In this document: positions 46,823-57,717 of the stretch, one piece after another
Position numbering within the stretch: the stretch's first letter is position 1
Layout: each line of letters starts with the position of its first letter
Assembly: GCF_933775445.1 (NCBI RefSeq)
Contig: NC_065873.1
Location: 17,174,001 to 17,238,000, forward strand
Reading direction: 5' to 3'
DNA length: 64,000 nt
Origin: Argentina anserina
Lineage: Eukaryota > Streptophyta > Magnoliopsida > Rosales > Rosaceae
Program-made: the position numbers and the translations under genes
Notes under the pieces: model-generated
What the model saw: only the letters and a program-made list of their open reading frames with translations
The model's database searches: none
What the model was told of the DNA's origin: nothing

Positions 46823-48440
46823 ACATCATCAATGATGAATTTTCATCGTATGAAGTTGTCTCTAATTACAGCTATGTCCATGAATAAACTCAAGTGTTAC
46901 CGTGAGACGCTATGGAACCTTGTTTGATGCTAGAGAACAACGAAATCTCAGTGAACTATACAAGTGAGCAATCGGTCCGAAACTCAGCCACCACACGCAT
47001 TGATGACATTTTCGCTTATTCTGTCGCACATGAGATCATATCTAAAGACAACGTTGAATCTCACTCTGTAGCTAAATGTGAATGCATAACAGATTGGCCG
47101 AAGTGGAAGGAAGCAATCCAGGCATAACTTAACTCATTAAAGAAGAGAGAAGTCTTTGAAAATGTTGAATTGACTCCAAGAGATGTCAAACCTGTTGAAC
47201 ATAAATGGGTCTTCGTTCGTAAGCGTAATGAGATGAACGAAATCATGCATTATAAGGCAAGACTCGTGGCGCAAGGATTCTCACAACGACCTAACATTGA
47301 CTATGAGGAGACTTATTCTCATGTTATGGACATCATTACCTTCCGCTACCTCATTAGTCTGGTAGTGTTTGAAAGACTAATTATGCAGCTTATGGATGTG
47401 GTCACAACTTATCTCTATGAGGATCTTGACGCAGAGATATACATGAAAGCTCCAGAGGGATTACATTTACCTCCATCAAGTGCCTCCAGACCACAGAGTG
47501 CTCATGCGGTCAAATTATGTCGTTCATTGTATGCTATGATGACGTTTTCGCTTATTCCGTCACACATGAGATCATATCTAAAGATGACATTGAACCTCAC
47601 TCTGTAGCTGAATGTGAACGCAGAGTAGAATGGTCGAAGTGGAAGGAAGCAATCCAGGCAGAACTGAACACATTAAAGAAAAGAGAAGTCTTCGGAAATG
47701 TTGAATTGACTTAAAGAGATGTCAAACATGTTGAATATAAATGGGTTTTTGTTCGTAAGCGTAATGAGATGAACGAGGAGACTTACTCTCATGTTATGGA
47801 CATCATTACCTTCCGCTACCTCATTAGTCTGGTAGTGTCCGAAATACTAAACATGCAGCTTATGGATGTGGTCACAACTTATCTCTATGTGGATCTTGAT
47901 GCAGAGATATACATGAAAGTTCTAGAGGAAAAACCTTTATCCATCAAGTGCCTCCAGACCACAAAGTGCTCATGCAGTCAGATTACGTCGTTCGTTGTAT
48001 GAGTTGATGCAATCCGGAAGAATGTGGTACAATCGGTTGGATCAATACTTGATGAGAAGGGGTTATAAGAATGATGAACTATGCCCATACTGGATTCGTT
48101 ATCGTTGCGTTTTACGTTGATGACATGAATATAATTGGTACTCTTGATGAGATTGAAGAGAATGTGTCTCATTTGAAGTCGAAATTTGAGATGAAGGACC
48201 TAAGAAGGACGAAATTTTGTCTCGGCCTTGAGCTTGTGCATAGGGCCGACGGTATCCTTGTCCATCAGTCGAATTACACGCAGAAAATGCTTGACATTTC
48301 AATATGGATCTATGCAGTCCATTTTCTACTCCCATTGTCGTCTGAAGTCTAGATATCAAGAAGGATCTATTCTGTCCTAAAGAGGATGATGAAGAAGTTC
48401 TTGAACCTGAAGTTCCATATCTTAGTGCAATTGGGGCACT
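46823..48440 (+). pseudogene. copia-3 reverse transcriptase, with internal duplication
   Basis: RT motifs occur in broken frames. Examples are VEHKWVFVRKRNEMNEIMHY, KARLVAQGFSQRPNIDYEET, MDVVTTYLYEDLDAEIYMK, then catalytic VAFYVDDMNIIG at about 48105-48140 and KFEMKDLRRTKFCLGLELVH. A 536-bp segment is duplicated within it (47001 onward and 47537 onward), so the protein could not fold normally even without stops. Confidence 0.88.
47001..48001 (+). repeat. 536-bp tandem duplication within copia-3 RT
   Basis: TGATGAC(A/G)TTTTCGCTTATT starts at 47001 and 47537. The two units stay similar through the CATAAATGGGT(C/T)TT and TTCCGCTACCTCATTAGTCT phrases. They end at a TCGTTC(A/G)TTGTATG sequence (47520 and 47988). 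The second unit lacks about 70 bp that encode the KARLVAQGFS block. Confidence 0.88.
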
Positions 48441-48441
48441 A

Positions 48442-49242
48442 TTGTATCTTGCTCAATGCACCAGGCCGAACATACCTTTCACAGTAAACTTATTAGCTAG
48501 ATTTAGCTCAATGCCTACGCTACGTCATTGGAATGGTATCAAGCATTTATTTCGGTACTTCAAAGGTTCCCTTGATATGAGATTGTTCTATCCTTACAAC
48601 AGAGAGAACACCATGGCCGTGCCACCTCACACCGGCACCGCAGGCAGCCTGGTATCACCACCGTATGCGGCAGACCACGGTGCCGAGAGTAAAAACCAGT
48701 CGCATCCTGCTCCTTCTCTCGATGCAAAGACTCCAAATAACATGTTAATTGGTTATGCCGATGCAAGGTACCTCTCTCACCCTCACAAGGCTCGTTCTCA
48801 AACCGGTTATGTGTTTACCATTGAGAATACGGCGATATCTTGGAGATCCACTAAGCAAACTCTTGTTGCTACTTCTTCGAATCACGCAGAGATCATTGCT
48901 CTTCATGAAGCAGTTGAAGAATGTATTTGGCTACGGTCACTTGTTCGTCATATTCGTGATTCTTGTGGATTAGTCTCTACAACAGATCAACCTACGTGCA
49001 TTTATGAAGATAATGCTGCTTGCATAGAGCAGACTAAGTTAGGTTTCATCAAAGGAGACAACACCAAGCATATCTCGCCCAAGTTCTTCTACAATGTTCA
49101 ACAGCAGAAATTCTTGAATGTTCAGATTAATCAAGGGAGTTCAGAATCCAATGTTGCAGATTTGTTCACTAAGTCTTTGCCTAAATCTATTTTTGTGAAA
49201 CATGTGAAGAGGATTGACATGCGTCGTTTATCAGAACTTTAG
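48442..49242 (+). pseudogene. copia-3 RT end and RNase H
   Basis: A 266-codon open frame with YLAQCTRPNIPFTVNLLARF, GYADARYLSHPHKARSQTGY, TAISWRSTKQTLVATSSNHA, CIYEDNAACIEQTKLGFIKG and NVADLFTKSLPKSIF. It is the best-preserved part of copia-3. A non-canonical insertion of about 30 residues (NTMAVPPHTGTAGS region) separates the RT tail from RNase H. Confidence 0.88.
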
Positions 49243-49417
49243 AGTTTGGTAGACTTCAGGGGGAGTCTACACTACATGTTAAGATCATTAGTAGTTGGTG
49301 CGTTGTGCTCTTTTTTCCTTCGATCAAGCTTTTATTTTACCCAAGAGATTTTGTTTTGCTTGACAAAGTTTTTACTGAGGCAACGTTGTGCGCTATGCAA
49401 CCTAGGCATGCGACACA

Positions 49418-49425
49418 ATGAGGAG
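49418..49425 (+). other. copia-3 polypurine tract
   Basis: ATGAGGAG lies directly before the 3' LTR (TGTTCC at 49426), as required for plus-strand priming. A second purine tract (AGGGGGAG) at 49258-49265 lies about 160 bp upstream, close to the RNase H stop. Confidence 0.65.
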
Positions 49426-49636
49426 TGTTCCGGGAGAATTAATATTCTACCCTTGTGTATGTCTTAGCCGTATTAAGTTTTCTGTTAGAGATATATTTGC
49501 ATCTCTGTAATAGATTAGAACTTCGAATTTTACGAGATTGTGGTTATATAATGCATATATATATATATATCCCCATATAATTCAATAAAGATACATTTAT
49601 TATCCGAATTACTCTCGTATTTATGATTCTGCATCA
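49426..49636 (+). repeat. copia-3 3' LTR
   Basis: 211 bp, TGTTCCGGGAGAATTAATA to TCTGCATCA, partner of 37835-38041. A (TA)n stretch near 49555 differs in length from the left copy. Confidence 0.9.
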
Positions 49637-49764
49637 AAATATATTTTGTTTTGCTTCTTTTAGTAAAGTTGAATTCATTAACATAGACATCAGCCAAAAC
49701 TCAAGACAATTGTTAGCTCGCATACCGCAAGCCTAATACAACTAAACTAACTTCGTGAAGAGGC

Positions 49765-50075
49765 CATAAGTGTCACTACAGCTTTAAGGCTTTATAAGTT
49801 GCTCCACCGCTACAGGTTTCCAGAGCAAGAGCTACTCTTCTCTCCAGCAACTTTAGAACTCAACTTACAGGCTATATTTTTCAAAAAGAAAGAAAAAAAT
49901 TCAAGAGACTACTGCATTGAAGGTGAAGGACTCTGCTGCCGCATATGACGATAGTGAAGAGGAGGCTCCATATGAAAACAAACAAAATGTTTTGGCAATC
50001 TATTTTCTTGTCCTATCTAACTGACCGAACCTTTCCAAACAAATCGATCCCTTTTTGATTTCATTAGTGAAAACA
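49765..50075 (+). pseudogene. zinc-ribbon protein fragment, copy B (C-terminal end only)
   Basis: It matches 24922-25080 of copy A, then 35067-35180, without the LINE and gypsy insertions between. It therefore shows the uninterrupted order of that region: CATAAGTGTCAC, the CTCTCCAGCAAC phrase, then GCATATGACGATAG and TCTAACTGACCG. Substitutions destroy the ribbon's second cysteine pair frame. It has no upstream exons, being bounded on the left by copia-3. Confidence 0.6.
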
Positions 50076-50156
50076 ATATATATGCTCTATCCACATGCTA
50101 ATGTGTAAAACGACTACTGTTTTCACTTTCAGAATAAGACTGCTGGAAAAAGTACG

Positions 50157-50745
50157 GTTCCCCTGAGAATATCGGCATGTTGAGTGATCCGGCTGCTGCT
50201 GAAAAGATACTTGACCTGCTTGGCCCTTCTGATGCTAGCATTATGCAGGTGTATGCCGAAGGTGATCTAAGGCGGAACTTAGCTCACCACGCACTTGCTG
50301 TAAGAGCTTGTTTCTCATCAAGATGTCACTTTTTTTAGCTTCGTAGTTCTTACGATTTCTATGTTGGTTCAATAGCTTTTGAACTGATTTGTTGAGTGAA
50401 GCCATAGCTCGTGTTGCAGAGCTGGAGGGAAAGAGCTAGGAGGTTTGATCTTCTCTTGTGAAACAGGAGGCTGAAAATGAGATTCTGAGCCTAGAAGTCG
50501 ATGATTACTATCAGAGTATGAGTCTAAGATTGAGAGTTTGTCAAATGAGCTTAACCAGCAGAAGCACGCGACTGAGGTCATGGAGAATAAGTGCAAGGAG
50601 TTGGAGGCCATGCACAAGGAGAAAACTACTCATCTGGAAAAGGCCATGAAGCAGCTTAGTGATGCCAACATGCTGCTTGGTGAGGCAAGTGAAGGTCTTG
50701 CCGCGGCTAGGGAACCAGAGGCCAGGGATCCTAGGCATTTCTGAA
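50157..50745 (+). pseudogene. coiled-coil protein fragment, copy C (N-terminal part)
   Basis: An exon-like segment (about 50157-50299) encodes LSDPAAAEKILDLLGPSDAS and LRRNLAHHALA before a GTAAGA donor. It is homologous to 24187-24321. A downstream stretch (about 50395-50745) encodes a coiled coil (NELNQQKHATEVMENKCKEL, KTTHLEKAMKQLSDANMLL) with internal stops and frame changes. No zinc ribbon was found after it. The family's function is not known to me. Confidence 0.55.
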
Positions 50746-50960
50746 CGGTTTGCATTGTGTCTCCGAATCTCAGGAACTATCAGAACTGCAGGCTTCGGTA
50801 CCCAAATTGTCAAGATGCTTTTCTTGCTAGCAGAAATTTCTAACCCCCAACATCCTATCCATGGAGAAGCTCTGCTAGGCCAAAGCCTGAGGAATAAGGC
50901 CAGGATACTGCTGCAGTCAAATTGGAGGCTCAGGATGATTCTTTAGGTGGTTCGAGACTT

Positions 50961-51930
50961 CAAATAACCTTGTTTTTTTTTTTGGACAACAAACAACCTT
51001 GTTTTGGAACCTTAAAACAGTCTTCGTATCAATCGTATGTAAATGGAGTCCTTCGGGGAAAACCTTGTTTGCTTGTCCCTGAGAAAATCTTACCACCATT
51101 ACCAGCTTATAAGTTCATTTTTATAACTTCCATTGAAACTTTTTAAAGTTTCATTTACCTATTGACTAATAACCATTTAAGTTAAATAGATGATGAGGAA
51201 CATTTCAAAAATGTGCATAAATGATGTTATGATTTGGTTTGTTTTACCTTGTAACATCCTGAATAAGTGCAGCTAACTATTGTGCCCTGACTTAACTATT
51301 TGATTAGAAGGTATTTCATGAAAAATTGAAAAAAAAAAAAAAAAAAAAAAAAGAGGAAATCTAACTAATCCCAGTTGGTAATCCAGCTTGAAACAAAGTT
51401 CAGCAATGGATATCCCACAAAGGCCTTTTGGTTACACTATTACCTCATCTGCATGGAGTGGAAGAAGGCTGGGTAAATGGCAATTCTGTCTTCGCAAGAC
51501 GGTTACCATTCACATAAAAATGATTTCAGTATGGAATGCAATATCCCAGAATTTTACCAAAAACCAATAGTTTAAAAAAGAAAATGTACAGGGTTGCCAA
51601 ACAAGAAACAACTCATAATATCAAGATACCAAAACACAGCGTAACATTAAGCCCAAATTCATTTCAAAAGCACGGGTACCTCATTTCTGAAGCCTGTTTT
51701 GCAGTACCATTCATAGACTGCCAAGAAAACAATTTCCTGGACATTCCATCAGCATCAACATTACCAAACAGACTTGAACATCTGAATTCTATTTTAGGGT
51801 CAACTTCTAGAAAAGATACATAAACACCAAGTCATATAATAACAAGACGGTCTTAACAGAGTACCAGAACTCATAAACTCATGAATCTTAAACCCCTAAA
51901 TAGTTGCATAGCTACTGTGCAGGGCAGCTG
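50961..51930. other. intergenic, with an A(22-24) run
   Basis: No gene recognised. A pure A run of about two dozen bases at 51329-51352 stands out and could be the tail of an old retrocopy, but no flanking duplication was found. The right part (51880-51930) is likely 3' UTR of the minus-strand gene at 51931. Confidence 0.45.
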
Positions 51931-52928
51931 TCACTCATTCATAACAGGCTTGTTCTCATTGGCCTTGGGCCTGTGTTCCTTTGGCTTCTGCTCTTCCATT
52001 TTCCTGCAATGCCGAAGAAGGATACAACCAATTGTCAAGCATTGTCTCATAAAAACAACAGCTAAGAACAATACTAATCAATGAGAAAAATAAAAAATCA
52101 TCTCGGGCAGAATGCTGTTCGCAAAAAAAACCCTACGTATGGAGCAAAATAAACACCAAAATTACACATATCAGCAATTTAGCATCCCACTTGCACCAAT
52201 TTAGTATCCCACTTACACCGATAACATTCCAAAGCACTTACAAGGGTTGACTTCAAAAACAACTAACACTACTAAATCACGAAACTGACATTGTCAAATG
52301 TTCTGGCACCTTAAGAGCTATACAAGCTTCACACAAAGCATACGTAATACAGAAACCATAATACCATACAATTTTAAATGCAACTCATCATACTCAGCAT
52401 CTTACAAGTCCGATACAGCCATCACAGCTTGATGCACCATAACATGGTCCAAAATCTAATAATTGCTAATCTAGAGCCCTAGGCAAACCAAAACAGCTCT
52501 AAATGTATCATCACAAGAATGTAATACAACTCACAGAATCATCTAATGCACCAACCGAACAATTAAAACCAAATGACAAATAGGATGTCCTCAGCTAACA
52601 AAAGCCACATGAATTATAACACAACTACTTCATACACCAACCTAACTAAACTTCAACTTTCACAGGATATGGTATCAACCTCACAAGAGAATCAACATCC
52701 CCAATTTCACATTAACAAAATTGGCCCAAAACTAAATCACTCCTGTTCAAAACACATATCTCAGAAATAAGAGGCACCAATTACGATCGAATAGCAACAA
52801 CAGAATCCGTAAAACTAAAAAGCAAGAAGTTTGATTAGATTGAAGAGAAGGAAAGACCTCTTATCGGAGGAGCCACCCTTCTGGCTGAGGAAGGACCTGA
52901 AGAGGGGGGAGTTGACGTCGTAGATCAT
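51931..52928 (-). CDS. conserved plant 47-residue protein of unknown function
   Basis: Two exons on the minus strand: 52928-52858 (start MIYDVNSPLFRSFLSQK) and 52003-51931 (ending KPVMNE, TGA at 51931-51933). GT donor at 52857-52856 and CAG acceptor at 52004-52006; the junction codon AG|G keeps frame, total 144 nt. The first exon is hydrophobic and aromatic; the second is Lys/Glu/Pro-rich and likely disordered. I recognise the N-terminal pattern as a small conserved plant protein, but know no function. The gene has a clear promoter: TATATAAAA about 110 bp upstream and a telobox in the 5' UTR, a motif common in ribosomal and translation genes. The intron is 854 bp. Confidence 0.8.
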
Positions 52929-52971
52929 CGTGTTCCGGTTGCTCGTTTCGCTCTGGAAGATTGAAGAGGAG

Positions 52972-52983
52972 CCCTAACCCTAG
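52972..52983 (-). promoter_or_regulatory. telobox in 5' UTR of the 47-residue protein gene
   Basis: The complement reads CTAGGGTTAGGG (plus strand CCCTAACCCTAG), a double telobox-like motif about 45 bp before the ATG. Teloboxes are enriched near starts of plant translation-related genes. Confidence 0.6.
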
Positions 52984-53038
52984 TTCTCTCTCAGTCTAGC
53001 AGCTTTTGCGTCCTGAAGCCAAAGAGGCGCTGTGATCC

Positions 53039-53047
53039 TTTTATATA
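53039..53047 (-). promoter_or_regulatory. TATA box of the 47-residue protein gene
   Basis: The complement reads TATATAAAA followed by GG, a strong TATA element. It lies about 30 bp before the likely transcription start near 53010 and about 110 bp before the ATG at 52928. Confidence 0.65.
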
Positions 53048-53049
53048 CT

Positions 53050-56000
53050 TGCATCAGGTCGATGTTGGGCTCAGGGGCCGAGTCGGGTCGACGTAAGCCC
53101 AACTTTCTTTTAGATTTTCCAGAATTTTGTTTTGGGAAAGTTTAGTACATGGGAAATACTTGCTACTTTTGGAGTTTGGAGCTTGGCAAATACTTTACTG
53201 TCCAAAAAAAAAGGAAGAGTTTATTGCTTTGGATCAGCCCAAGTTTATTGCTAGATTTAGTACATAAATCCATCTCCTACTATCTATTTTGGTGAGCTAG
53301 CATTGTGGGATTTGCCTCTGTTTGAATCAGTTTTCTTTAATTTGTAGCACTTCCACACCCTGGCTATTTATCTGTTGTCTAGCTTACTTCGTGAGTGATT
53401 GTTTTCTAGCTATATAAAGCTGAAGAAATAGAAAAATCAAATAAACCACAATTAGAGTAGAGAATTGACATAACATAGAGTAATTTGCATGCACATCCAC
53501 AATAATTCACTGCCATGAAAGAATGCAGCACATGCTTTTACTTGTCTTGCGTATCTATCTGCTTGAGATAATTGGTGGTCATCGATTCATTATTCAGTAT
53601 AACATGTGTGCACATCCACAATAATTCTCAAAATTAGGGAGCTAATTGGCAATCCAAGGACGACGATTTTGGGGCGATAATGAATTTCCAACAAACAACA
53701 AGTTCCAATGGTATTGTAGCCATTTAAGAGAAAACGTACACTTTTCAAGTGCAATATGCAATGGAGCGGTGGGCATAAAACTTATATTGGAACACAAGGT
53801 GTGTGAAAAATTGCATATGAAAAGTAAATGAAGGAATAATACCATTATCGAGTAGGAAAAAAGAGGGTGATATATTCATGTGTCACTATATAGCTTATCA
53901 CTTTGTCGGAAACACTTTCTCCTACTCTTACAATCGAATAATGAACTTATTTATGTCAATGTTTCCTCATGGAAATAGTCTCAAACAAGACATACACTAA
54001 CGTATTGATTTGAAATGTAATGTGGAAACTCAATTGCTCAAACAACGCACAGATATAGTATGATTGAGGTGATTAAATACTTGTTTAGGAGGGAGGGGTC
54101 CCAACAGGCAGCCGTGTTTGGTTGGCGGGACATTATCTTCGTTTTTGTTGTTATTATACTGGCCGTCCATCCAATCACAGTTTCGTCGGTGCCTCCCTTT
54201 CATTTGCTTCGCGCTACCAACCAACCCCCCAATCTCACACACACTATTAATAATTTCCTTTTTCCCTCTTTACTTTATGAAGTGACTGATTTGCCCCTGT
54301 CTTCGTTACCTGCTCTCGTGAAGGTGGCAATGGGTTTCTACGGGGATGACATGATCACCCTTGTTGCCCTTTCACTGTCAGTGTCACCTACATGACCAAT
54401 CATGGTATTACTATCTCTACTCAATTATTGATTTACATACATCTTCACGAGTTAGGCAAATATATAGGTTTTCATTGTTCTTTTTACTACGCATAATTTA
54501 GGTTAGGTACTACCTATATCTTCATCATTGGTTGAAATTATTAGGGTGATTTAAGGCTAAATTGTGGTAACCGGAAGAATTAATGAAACGAAATAACGAA
54601 AAAAAAAATGTAGTCTTTAATCATGCAAATGGTTCGATTTTGACTTGTTTAAAACGCTGGAGCAACAATTGTAAGAGACTCGAAATAGAACTTAGCTAGA
54701 AATCAGAAATCTGCTGTGCTATTGCCACACTGGAGCTAAACATGGAAAAATGTATCATCTGTTTCTCCTTCCTTCTTGTCCATGGACACCTATTAGCTCA
54801 TTTTCACCTACTTACTGATTCTTCATATGTTCTCTTTCTTTGTAGGTTTTTCGAGGTTCACTGTGTCAAGGAGGCATAGGCAGTTTTAGATTGTTTTCTA
54901 GTGGGAAGTTAAGTTGTTCAAAGGGACTAATTCCATTTATCCTTCAGTGTGTACTTGTTGTTGATGTGCTAGTGAGCCACCCTTGCCCCGGACCTGATGC
55001 TTTTGGGATTAGGTCATTTAGGTGCAAAGAGAATGTAGTTCATTTTGATGTTAGGAGAATTTATTTGACTTTGCTCATTTCTAAAAGAAACTATTTTTTT
55101 TGTAAATATGGTATGAGCTGTTTGGCTCGATCATCGTGCTCATAAAAGATTAAATGTATGTTACAAAAAACGAAATGTATGTGCACAACGTTGCAAGAAT
55201 TGGATTAGTCTGTGCTTTCATTTGCCCTAAAAAAACGGAGCAATGACAATGCATGACGAATCTTACCCACTTATTTGTTCCTATGAAGATCACCGTCTGC
55301 AAAAGAGTGCTACCTCAAGAGCACTAAAAATCATAATTAAAAATTAAATTTTAAAATTAAGATAAAATACCCTAAGCCCAACACGAGACTTAAACTTGAT
55401 AATAATAAGTAAATAAAAACACACAAAAAAAAGAACCCAGAGCCAGACCGAGCCGAAAGAAAAGCCCAGACCTAGGCAAAGGTGAATAAACGATGTCAAT
55501 CAAGGCTTGATCAAACCCCCGTCAGCCGCGGTCATCCGGTCACACACGCTGCCAATCCAATATGGCTGCACCACCATCCCTAGCCAACCACCCGCATGCT
55601 ACCTCTCCAAATAGCACCGGCCCTAGATCTCGACACATACTTTCATACCCACATGGTGCGTAAAGCCCCTTACGTCCATTAACGGCAATAGGCAAGCCGC
55701 CGGATAGGAACGAAAACCTAAGGTTCTTTGAGAGAAATTTGCTCCATGTAAAGCTCCACTATACTCTCGCTTGTTAGTTCATGGAGGTCCAAGTTAGTAA
55801 TATAATCTCTATTATCCATAAACATCATCTTTTTCCTTCCTAAATTAGTAGTTAGCTCACATGATTGATTAGTCATATGACTCACGTGAGCCATTTCTTT
55901 GTAAGTATACAACCTTTTGAGTTCTACTCTTCTACAATTGATGAACAAATAAATTTTCATATTGTTAACAGAAAGACATGCTTAGCACGTGTTACGAACC

Positions 56001-56540
56001 ATAATAAGTTTGAGAAACATCCCAATTCAACTACATGGGGTTGCAATAATTATACAAAGGATTTTTATGCAAGAGCGGAAAGAACAAGGATGCTATGAAG
56101 TTATGAACAAACACCAACCCCTTAACAAGAACGTTAATGAAGCCAAAACCCCCCCAAGGCCAATTTGGTCAACCAAAAGAATCCCCAATGCAATGGTACT
56201 ATCTTTGCTAAAGGTCCAAGGGGTCAAAACCGGAACAAAATAATAATTCCATCAAAGTACACGGAAGCTCAAGTTCCACACTTCCACCCTTGTCCATCTA
56301 AGACCAAAAGACTAGTCTCCCCCAAGTCTCCCACCCAAATACCACCACCAGTCTACCACCCTTTAAACGCCCAACATTTTTGGGCACCTAAAAAAAATAA
56401 GAAAAACAAAAACAAAAACAAAAGGTGGTAGATGCATGAGACACAACTACACTATACACCAGTTTTGGTTTTTGTTTTGTTTTTTCACCACCACCTTCTC
56501 TAATAAATCCCAAATAATCCTTGTTTGGGATTTTACCAAG
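53050..56540. other. intergenic region between the 47-residue gene and the soloist gene
   Basis: No gene is supported. A 111-codon open frame (54060-54395) has one hydrophobic segment and no recognised domain. A more GC-rich stretch at 55480-55700 with a minus-strand open frame at 55718-55960 may be an old non-LTR element remnant, but no catalytic motif was seen. Simple (AAAAAC)n sequence lies at 56391-56423. The promoter of the soloist gene should lie in the last few hundred bases. Confidence 0.45.
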
Positions 56541-57717
56541 TCCCTCTGTGGACTCCTGCAAATTCCAACCACTGCCACCTCCTCAGGTAAGGCAAAGCAG
56601 GCGCCTTTCTCATCCCCATTGGGTTTGTTATGTGTTCTGGCTTTGTGGGTGGTCCATTGTTGACTTGTCTACTCTGGTTTTTTGTGGTCGTGGGCATTCT
56701 GCGTTGACGAGGTTCAAGGGGTCTGGGATTGGTTTTCTTTCGTTCTTGACTTTGTGGGTTGGTCTTGATTTTCTGTGTTTCTGGTTTTGTGTTGGAGTTA
56801 TGTTTGGAGGCTGTTTTTGAGTTTCTGGTAGGGGTTTTTGGTTTTAGTGATGGACTGATGGCCATTCCATGAAAGGTGGTAGGTTGGTTTGGGTTGACTT
56901 CACTTTCCAAGGTCAGAGATTAGGCTTTTCCATCAGCTTGGGGTGGTTTTTGTTAAGATTTGCAGTTAACCATGTGAATGATTTTGCTTTGCTGAATGAA
57001 CTTGAGGATGAGCAGAGGTTGAACCTCGCTATCCAATTAGAATGATTGAGAACCTAGAGATAAGTCAGATAACTTGATTAGGGATAGATGCTGAACTCAG
57101 GGCATGGAAGAATGTTAGTCAGAATTGTATGTACTTTATGTGGGGATTGTTTTGGTTGTATGAGCATCATTGACATTGTTCTGTACTCGTTTAGATCACA
57201 AGGTTCGTAACTGTCAGGAAAGTTGTTCTTAGTTTTTGTTTTCTTTGTTTAAGTCTTCCTGCTATGTGTGAGTTCAGAGTTGATTCATAGGAATCATATC
57301 TACAATAAAAATCTCTACTTGACAGCTCCTTGTTGTAGCTTTTACTGACATTAAGTGGTGGTTGCAACTGAATGCTTGAAACCAGAAACATTATTTTGGT
57401 CTCTTGGATAGTTGGATTGTTGGATCATGTAAAAACCCAGTGATCTTAGATGCTACTTATTATGAATTTGTTATGGTAGTTTTGTTGGAACAGTCTTTAA
57501 TCTTGTTTATAATTCTTTTAGTTGATGTATTATTAGAATATTATGCTCCAACGTTTATGCTGTTCTTAAACATACTGGGAATTCTGTGATGATTTTTCTT
57601 TTGACGAATGTATGTCAAGGCCTTGAATAGCATAAGGAAATCTTTAGAAATTGTGTCCAGTTCTATAATAATCAATGCTGCCTTTTCGTTGCAGATTAAG
57701 TGTTATACACATCAACA
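56541..57717 (+). other. 5' UTR exon and 5' UTR intron of the soloist gene (predicted)
   Basis: A C-rich stretch ending CCTCCTCAG|GTAAGG (donor at 56586) is a good first non-coding exon. The intron would end at GTTGCAG (57694), leaving 23 nt of UTR before the ATG. A similar acceptor precedes the ATG of the broken copy at 10254. The transcription start is not resolved. Confidence 0.5.

Larger units (their letters stand above)
37835..49636 (+). mobile_element. Ty1/copia LTR retrotransposon copia-3, with nested solo LTR and MITEs
   Basis: Short LTRs of 207 and 211 bp, both from TGTTCCGGGAGAATTA to TCTGCATCA, bound an 11.8 kb plus-strand element. Gag, protease, integrase, RT and RNase H follow in copia order. 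The leader holds a 3.1 kb gypsy solo LTR (38289-41397) with a MITE. The integrase/RT linker holds another MITE (45838-46814). Flanking 5-mers ATATA and AAATA match imperfectly in a TA-rich site. The primer site region after the left LTR reads CGTTATCACGCAC, unlike the usual initiator-Met site. The short LTR fits Ale/Retrofit-like copia. Confidence 0.88.

Noticed and set aside
51329..51352. Pure A run considered as the tail of a retrocopy
   Set aside because: No flanking duplication and no recognisable body upstream.
54060..54395. A 111-codon open frame with a hydrophobic stretch
   Set aside because: No homologous domain, splice evidence or second copy; chance open frame is as likely.
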